Source of the DNA: Cunninghamia lanceolata
Taxonomy: Eukaryota > Streptophyta > Pinopsida > Cupressales > Cupressaceae
Direction: 5' to 3'
Length of the DNA stretch: 64,000 nt
NCBI GenBank assembly: GCA_027924645.1
Contig: BSBN01001149.1
Location: forward strand, 4,712,001 to 4,776,000
Positions 58,626 through 64,000 of this stretch are shown here, in pieces (the first letter of the stretch is position 1; the number at the start of each line of letters is the position of its first letter). Below the pieces are notes generated by a model. That model was not told the DNA's origin. It did no database searches and saw only the letters and a program-made list of their open reading frames with translations. A program made the position numbers and the translations under genes.

Positions 58626-59166
58626 ACCTACTTTGAGAGGACCTAATTGGACTTTACCATTCCACATACAAACTGATGCTTCAAATGAGTCCATTGGGGC
58701 AGTCTTAGGACAGAAGCAGGAAGGGGAAAGTATGGATGTCATCTATTACATCAGCAAAAACCTTACCTCTGCAGAAAGAAATTACACCACAACTGAAAAA
58801 GAATTCTTGACAGTCATCTATGCTATAAACAAATTCAGGCATTATATCACTAGATATAAAATATTTGTTCACACTGATCATGCAGCCATCAAATACTTAA
58901 TGAATAAGCCAGTGGTGGGTGCAAGGATCATTAGGTGGTTATTGCTATTGCAGGAATTTGACATTGCCATAGTTGATAATCCAAGCAAGTTTAATTTGGT
59001 TGCTAACTTTTTGTCAAGATTGCATACAGGAGGAGAAAACCAGCCAGTGGAGGACAGGTTTCCAGATGAACATCTTTTTTCTATCTCCTCTACTGCACCT
59101 TGGTTTGCTGACATAGCTAATCTCTTAGCTACATGCTCGTATCCATCCCATTTTACCTCAAAATAG
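58626..59166 (+). pseudogene. RNase H of element E
   Basis: QTDASNESIGAVLGQKQEG, TEKEFLTVIYAINKFRHYI and HTDHAAIKYLMNK give the three acidic active-site regions. The segment is open for 177 codons and closes with TAG at 59164. Confidence 0.9.
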
Positions 59167-60450
59167 AAGAAATGCTTAGTTAAGGAAAGCTTATCTTACA
59201 AATGGTTAAATGGTTTGCTATTTAAATGTGGTCCTGATTTCATTTTACGCAGGTGTTTAAAAGCTGATGAAATTTTTGATGTGTTGAGAGCATGTCATGA
59301 TAAACCATCTGGTGGGCATTATTCTTCCCACATAACTATCCATAAGATCCTAGGAGTTGGTTACTACTAGCCCTCTATTCATAAGGATACCAAGAAGTAT
59401 GTGCAGCAGTGTGATTAGTGCCAAAGGATGGGATAGCCAACCTTCACCTAGGAGATGTTACTGCATCCTCAAGTAATGATGGAGCCATTTGAACAGTGGG
59501 GTCTAGACTTTGTGGGACCAATTTCTCCACCTTCATCAGGAAAAGAGTATATTCTGGTATCCACAGACTATGTGACTAAATGGGCTGAGGTTCAAGCTTT
59601 ACAATTTGCAAGAGAAGAGAAAGTTGTTGATTTCCTTTATAATAAGATTTTCTTGAGGTTTGGAGCCCCAAGATCCATAGTTTCAGATAGAGGACCTTAG
59701 TTTACTTCACAGGTAATCAAAGCATTCACAAATCTATATCAAGTCAAGCACAAGAAATCTTAACCTTACCATCCTCAAGCCAATGGGCAAGTAGAGGTGA
59801 CTAATAGGGAGCTTGAGAACATCTGACAAGGACAGTGGCAATGAATAGAAAAGATTGGGCTAACAGATTACCTGAAGTAGTTTGGGCTTACAATACCACT
59901 TGGAAGTCCACAACAAAATTCTCATCTTATGAATTAGTTTATGGCCAGTCTATAGAATTTGAACTCCAGACACTTAAAACTGCATTAGATATTGGTCTAA
60001 CATTGTCCATAGCCCAACAAAACAGATTTCTTCAACACAATGAGTTAGATGAAATCCAGATAGAAGCCATTCAGCAAACAGAACTGGTCTAGTATCAAAG
60101 GAAGCAGTGGCATGACCAACACGTCAAGAGGAGGACATTTCAACAAGGTGATTGGGTTCTTCTTTATGATTCTAAATTCAAGGAGTTCAAGGGGAAGCTA
60201 CAAACTCATTAGATGGGTCCTTATCAGATAAAGGAAGTTTTTGAGAATGGAACAATGTTGTTGGAACCTATTGATGGAAGAACATACACATTTTTAGTGA
60301 ATGGCCACCGAATTAGACTTATAAAAGGCCATCCACTAAGGAAGAGTTCATCAAAGATTTGTGTTTGGTTACAGGGGATACATCCTCTGTCACAATTTTG
60401 GACTGATAAAAAAAAAAGAAGGTTGAAAACCAGAAAATGGCAGCCTTCTT
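59167..60450 (+). pseudogene. Integrase of element E
   Basis: Zinc domain: HDKPSGGHYSSH ... CD*CQ with several TAG codons. Core: Asp in WGLDFVGPIS, Asp in IVSDRGP and Glu in ANGQVEVTNRE, all present, with TAG at 59698, then TAA and TGA, and a frame change before 59835. The C-terminal part (WANRLPEVVWAYNTTWKS, MGPYQIKEVFENG and FLVNGHRIRLI) is the Athila-type ending. No chromodomain was seen. Confidence 0.88.
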
Positions 60451-60602
60451 AAAAAAAAAAAGAGGGGAAGATAGAAAACTAGTAAATGGCTGTCTTTCTC
60501 GACCAAGGGGATTGAAAACTAGCAAATGGTGGTTCCCTTCTTCATGACAGATAAGAATAATCAAGCTATGGAGGTGATCAAGTGCCTAGAGTTACTCACA
60601 CA

Positions 60603-60710
60603 CACCTCTGACGCTTGCAAATAAGGAGCACCTCCGGTGCTTCACAAATAAGGAGCACCTCTGGTGCTTGCACACTAGGAGCACCTCCGATGCTCCACCA
60701 ATAAAGAGCT
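60603..60710 (+). repeat. Repeated GGAGCACCTCCGGTGC hairpin units after pol of E
   Basis: Three to four copies at a period of about 32 bases (AGCACCTCCGGTGCT, AGCACCTCTGGTGCT, AGCACCTCCGATGCT). The first is a perfect 6-bp stem with loop TCC. They resemble the CTCCGGAG motifs in the LTR. Confidence 0.75.
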
Positions 60711-61399
60711 ATTTAGAATATAATAAATTGGGAGGGGACCCACCTCTCCAGGTAATAAAGTAGAGATGTCATTTAATGAGGTTGTCATGACTGATCCTCC
60801 ACTTTATGACAGGAACAAAGATGAAGTCAACACACATCCCGGGAGAAATCATTACTCTCATTTGCACAGGTACTTACAAAAGACTGTGCTGACATCACCT
60901 GGATACATGGATTCTTGACCCACTCTGCGGGAATGATTGCAAGTTGTGTGTCTGTAAAGATGTTAACATCATTTCAAGCCATGAAGAAGCTGCTCAGGTA
61001 CCACGTCGTGTCAAGTCTCATCAACACCGTAGCATTTCAACCAAGTACATCGGTTCCTCATCATCACGATTGGTTCAGGTAATTCTCTCTTAATTAAACA
61101 TTAATTAGAAACTATCTTGTCATTTCTATTTTTGGGTGCCGTCATTATGACACATCCTCCTGCCATTATTTTCCTTCCCAAATTCATGCATGCTGCCATC
61201 TTTGCTGCACTGTCACCATGCCTACGGAGTATCCCATCACTCTACTACAATTATGACCACATAGACACTCTAACCAATTTTAAATTCTTTTTCCATACTC
61301 CAAGCCATAAAATGAATTGACTTAGTAATCCCCATTCAAAACTACAAAATACCCTGAAGAACAGAGTCAACTGATACAGTCCTCCGGAGCCTACGAAGT
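60711..61399. other. Spacer between pol and the third ORF of element E
   Basis: No open frame with known domains. One CTCCGGAG lies at 61382-61389 just before the third ORF. A subgenomic promoter or splice acceptor would be expected here if the third ORF was expressed separately; I cannot identify one. Confidence 0.45.
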
Positions 61400-63790
61400 T
61401 AAAGGAGAAAGAACAAATTACATAAGAGAGTGAGGGATTTAGCACAGAGGGTAAAAAGGGACTTAGAAATGGGGCTTAAAAAGAAATCAGAGCTAGAAAG
61501 TGTTACAGGTCTTTTACAAGATGATGCTGCAGCAGACATTCTGAGGAATGCAGGATGGCTGGAGTTTTTGGAAAAGTTTGAAGGGTTTCGAGAGGATATT
61601 GTTGATGACTTCCTAAGAAACCTGAGGGACAATCAAACAGTTGTAAGGGGAGTTCAAGTTAATCTCTCTGCAACCACTATTAGTCATATTTCTAGATTGC
61701 ATGAACAAGGTGAGAGGTTCTACCATCTAAAAACTTTATATGTTGATTTGATTAGGAATTTCTCTGTTGAAGGTGAACCTACAATACAGTTGCATTCAAG
61801 TAAGAACGAGGTTAAAGGAATTCTTAGGTCCTCACTTCCAAACCCTTGGCAATCTGTAGCTATATGGTTAATGAAATATTTCACATGTGATGGTCAATTT
61901 TCCTTAGTTCTAGGACCAATAATGAAAAAGTTGATTTTTTCTGAGGCATGGGAATGCACACCCTGAATTCAGCATAAATATTCCCAACTTTCTGTACTCT
62001 GCCATTAGAGCAACCACAGACAAGTATCAACAAAACAAGGGTCCTATGAAACACCATGGCCTCATTTTTCTAATAGTCAAACATCACTTTTTGTCCCAAG
62101 CTAACGGGGAAGAATTATGGTAGACATTTCTAGATAACAAACCCCAGGACAGAGAACTAGAGAGAGCTTAGGAAGTGGGTGAGGTTTCCTCTACCTGGAA
62201 AGAAGAGGAGATAGAGCCTTCAACTTCCTCTGCAGCTATTGAAAAAGGTAAGAAGTCCTCATTGGAGGCAACTTCATCTGCTACCCCTGTTTCTGACAAG
62301 AAAAGGAAAGGAAAAGAAATTAGAGAACCTGTTATTGAGCATACACCATATATGACTCACTCAGCAAGGAGAAAGATGATTTTGGCTGAGGAGTCTTTTC
62401 CAAAGGAACCAACAAAGGAAAGCCAGGGTTAGAAAACAAAGAGAATTTCAAATAAAATTGACTCTGACATACATTATTGGGTTGAAGAGCCATCCCATGA
62501 CTCAGATGTCATTCCCCTAATAAGAAAGAAGAAACAGAGAGAGGTTTCTTCTGAGCCATCTATCCATATAAGTACAACTTCACAACATTCTCCTGCTCTG
62601 GAGTCAGAACAAAAAGAAACTTATACTATTTCCTCTGATTCTGAGGATGATACACCTGCTCTGGAGGCACTTGCTCCACCTATGCTATGGAGAAGCAAAA
62701 GGAAAAGGCAGCTCTCCCAAGCTGAAAAAGATACTTCTCTCCTAGCTGAAGTCCTTTTGGGTTTCAGAACTTCTGAGGAGAAGGCTGGGCCTTCATTAGT
62801 GCCAGTAGTTGCAGAGAAGACCCAAGAAGAAATTTAGGATAGGGAGGCTGCAGGGGAAGTTGAAGCAGAGCAAATGGATGTAGCTGGTAGTGAAGAGCCA
62901 ATGGCTATGGGAGCCCCTGAGGTACAACAAACAGAAGAAGAAACATGGGCATATTTTCACCTCTCTGACCAAGAGGATACTAAAATTTCAAAAGAACAAC
63001 ATATGTTAGAGGAGATTGATAATCTGAAAAGATTATTACGGGGGAAGAACTAGATTATCACTGACCTCAAGAAGGCCAGGATGGAGATAGAGGAGGAGCA
63101 AAAATAGGTAATTGAGAAACTGCAAATAGAGTTCTAGAGTAAACAACAAATAATTAAGGAAAAGGAAGCAGAATTAGAAGCCCAGAGGACTGAGATAGCT
63201 AAAATCCTTAAGGAAAAGGAGGCAGAGGCAGTACTGAACATTTTTGATCTTACCAAGGCCAAATACAATGGTCTCATAATTATTGCAACATTAATTGATA
63301 AAGTACAGAGCCAAGATAAACAATTGACTTGGGCTAACAATAAAATAGATGATCAAGAGGAATATATTCATGAGTTATCTGGCCCAGGGCCAACCAGTGA
63401 ACAGGAGGTACAAATAGATCCATATGTGGGTCCAATCCCCATTGATATTCCTAAGGCCCTATTCCATTGGGAAAGGAGATGTAGAGAATATGAGGCTTCT
63501 AAGCCTATGCTGCAATTACAGAGGACAGTTACTGCCATGACAAAAAGAGTAGAAACCCTGGAGGAAAAAGTCATTCGGATGGCCTCCATTTCTTCTGAGA
63601 TTCTATCTTGCAGGCCTCCAAGTGCCAATTATGCTATGTTCTTATAGGAGAGAGTCCTGCAGAGGAAGCTATCTTTGGTCATGTCTGATCTGACTGAGAA
63701 CACAGATACAACAGAGGGGTTCATGGAAGCATATACAAGGAGTTTTGATGAAGAATTTTTTTTTTGTGTGAATTATATTTGCATGGTTTC
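61400..63790 (+). pseudogene. Third ORF of element E (plant transposon domain plus coiled coil)
   Basis: The first part (61400-61966) reads GWLEFLEKFEGFREDIVDDF and VVRGVQVNLSATTI, the pattern of the 'putative plant transposon protein' domain found near plant gypsy elements. After one frame change it continues INIPNFLYSAIRAT and HHGLIFLIVKHHF, then a disordered Ser/Glu/Lys-rich stretch with basic KKRKGKE, then a long coiled coil (EEIDNLKRLLRG, IIKEKEAELEAQ, RVETLEEKVIRM). From about 62000 to 63790 the frame has no indels and eight stops, all TAG. No signal peptide or membrane segment is seen, so I do not call it env. The 5' start lacks an ATG. Confidence 0.75.
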
Positions 63791-64000
63791 TGTGTTAATG
63801 ATATGACCTTCATTATTAATTATTTTGAAGGGGAATGCCAGCTCAAAGCATTCATGTCACTGATGAGAAATCATTAGATTTGGAATGAGAGAATGGAGGC
63901 TCGTCTCAAGAAGGATACAGAAACAAATATATTCATCAGAAAGGAGTATCCAAACCCTTATGCTTTTGAGGTCCAATTCAGAGCATATGTCTATCACCCT
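63791..64000. other. End of window, beyond the third ORF of element E
   Basis: It still resembles coding sequence in pieces (for example a segment near 63890-64000) but is too short to assign. The 3' LTR of E is not reached. Confidence 0.35.

Larger units (their letters stand above)
44795..64000 (+). mobile_element. Element E: Athila-like Ty3/gypsy element with a third ORF, running off the right edge
   Basis: RT, RNase H, integrase and the DLGA protease motif are of the Athila/Tat type, and a third ORF follows pol, as in Athila relatives. Element D interrupts its 5' LTR at 45823-54233 (duplication GGCCC). The 5' boundary is tentative: TGATGAGTGCTAGGTAGCAC at 44795 resembles an LTR start, but the partner LTR is outside the window. 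The coding region has many stops and a few frameshifts. No chromodomain was seen. Confidence 0.8.

Noticed and set aside
61400..61966. Calling the third ORF of E an envelope gene
   Set aside because: No signal peptide, transmembrane segment or envelope motif is visible; only its position resembles env-like ORFs.
1..63647. TAG as a reassigned sense codon or programmed readthrough signal
   Set aside because: Stops are scattered through domains, relatives have sense codons there, and active-site losses show that the elements are dead; mutation is simpler.

Overview
This window looks like intergenic DNA from a large, repeat-rich seed-plant genome, most likely a conifer or another gymnosperm. The reasons are stacked plant-type Ty3/gypsy LTR retrotransposons with 1-2 kb LTRs, the plant initiator-Met primer-binding site (TGGTATCAGAGC) in four of them, and a decayed Penelope-like element, a class reported from conifers and rare in other plants. 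The organism call is inference. I found no intact host gene, rRNA, tRNA gene or CRISPR array.

Layout, left to right. 1-4780: left-truncated, minus-strand gypsy element F (5' LTR, tRNA-Asp-type primer site, gag with four zinc knuckles, protease). 5432-8437: two LTR-like arms, tail to tail, forming a 3 kb imperfect palindrome flanked by a 5-bp duplication. 8598-10100: remains of a Penelope-like reverse transcriptase and an RNase H domain. 11-13 kb: two weak SINE-like candidates, then unassigned purine-rich DNA. 13386-22554: chromovirus C (5-bp duplication AGAAC) with an extra small ORF and three hairpins ahead of gag. 22890-40223: chromovirus A (duplication GACTT), carrying three nested insertions: a 563-bp hAT-type MITE (26040-26602, duplication ATGTGGAT), minus-strand chromovirus B (30082-38594, duplication CCATA) and a LINE 3' fragment (about 39030-40062). 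40229-44794: unassigned DNA with three tandem or direct duplications. 44795 to the right edge: an Athila-like element E with a third ORF after pol; its 5' LTR is split by gypsy element D (45823-54233, duplication GGCCC).

All elements are degraded. F, B, D and the third ORF of E keep long reading frames broken mainly by in-frame TAG codons, often where glutamine is expected. This suggests loss of CAG codons through methylated-cytosine deamination under long-term silencing. The duplications give a relative order: A and C entered the same older DNA; B, the MITE and the LINE entered A; D entered E.
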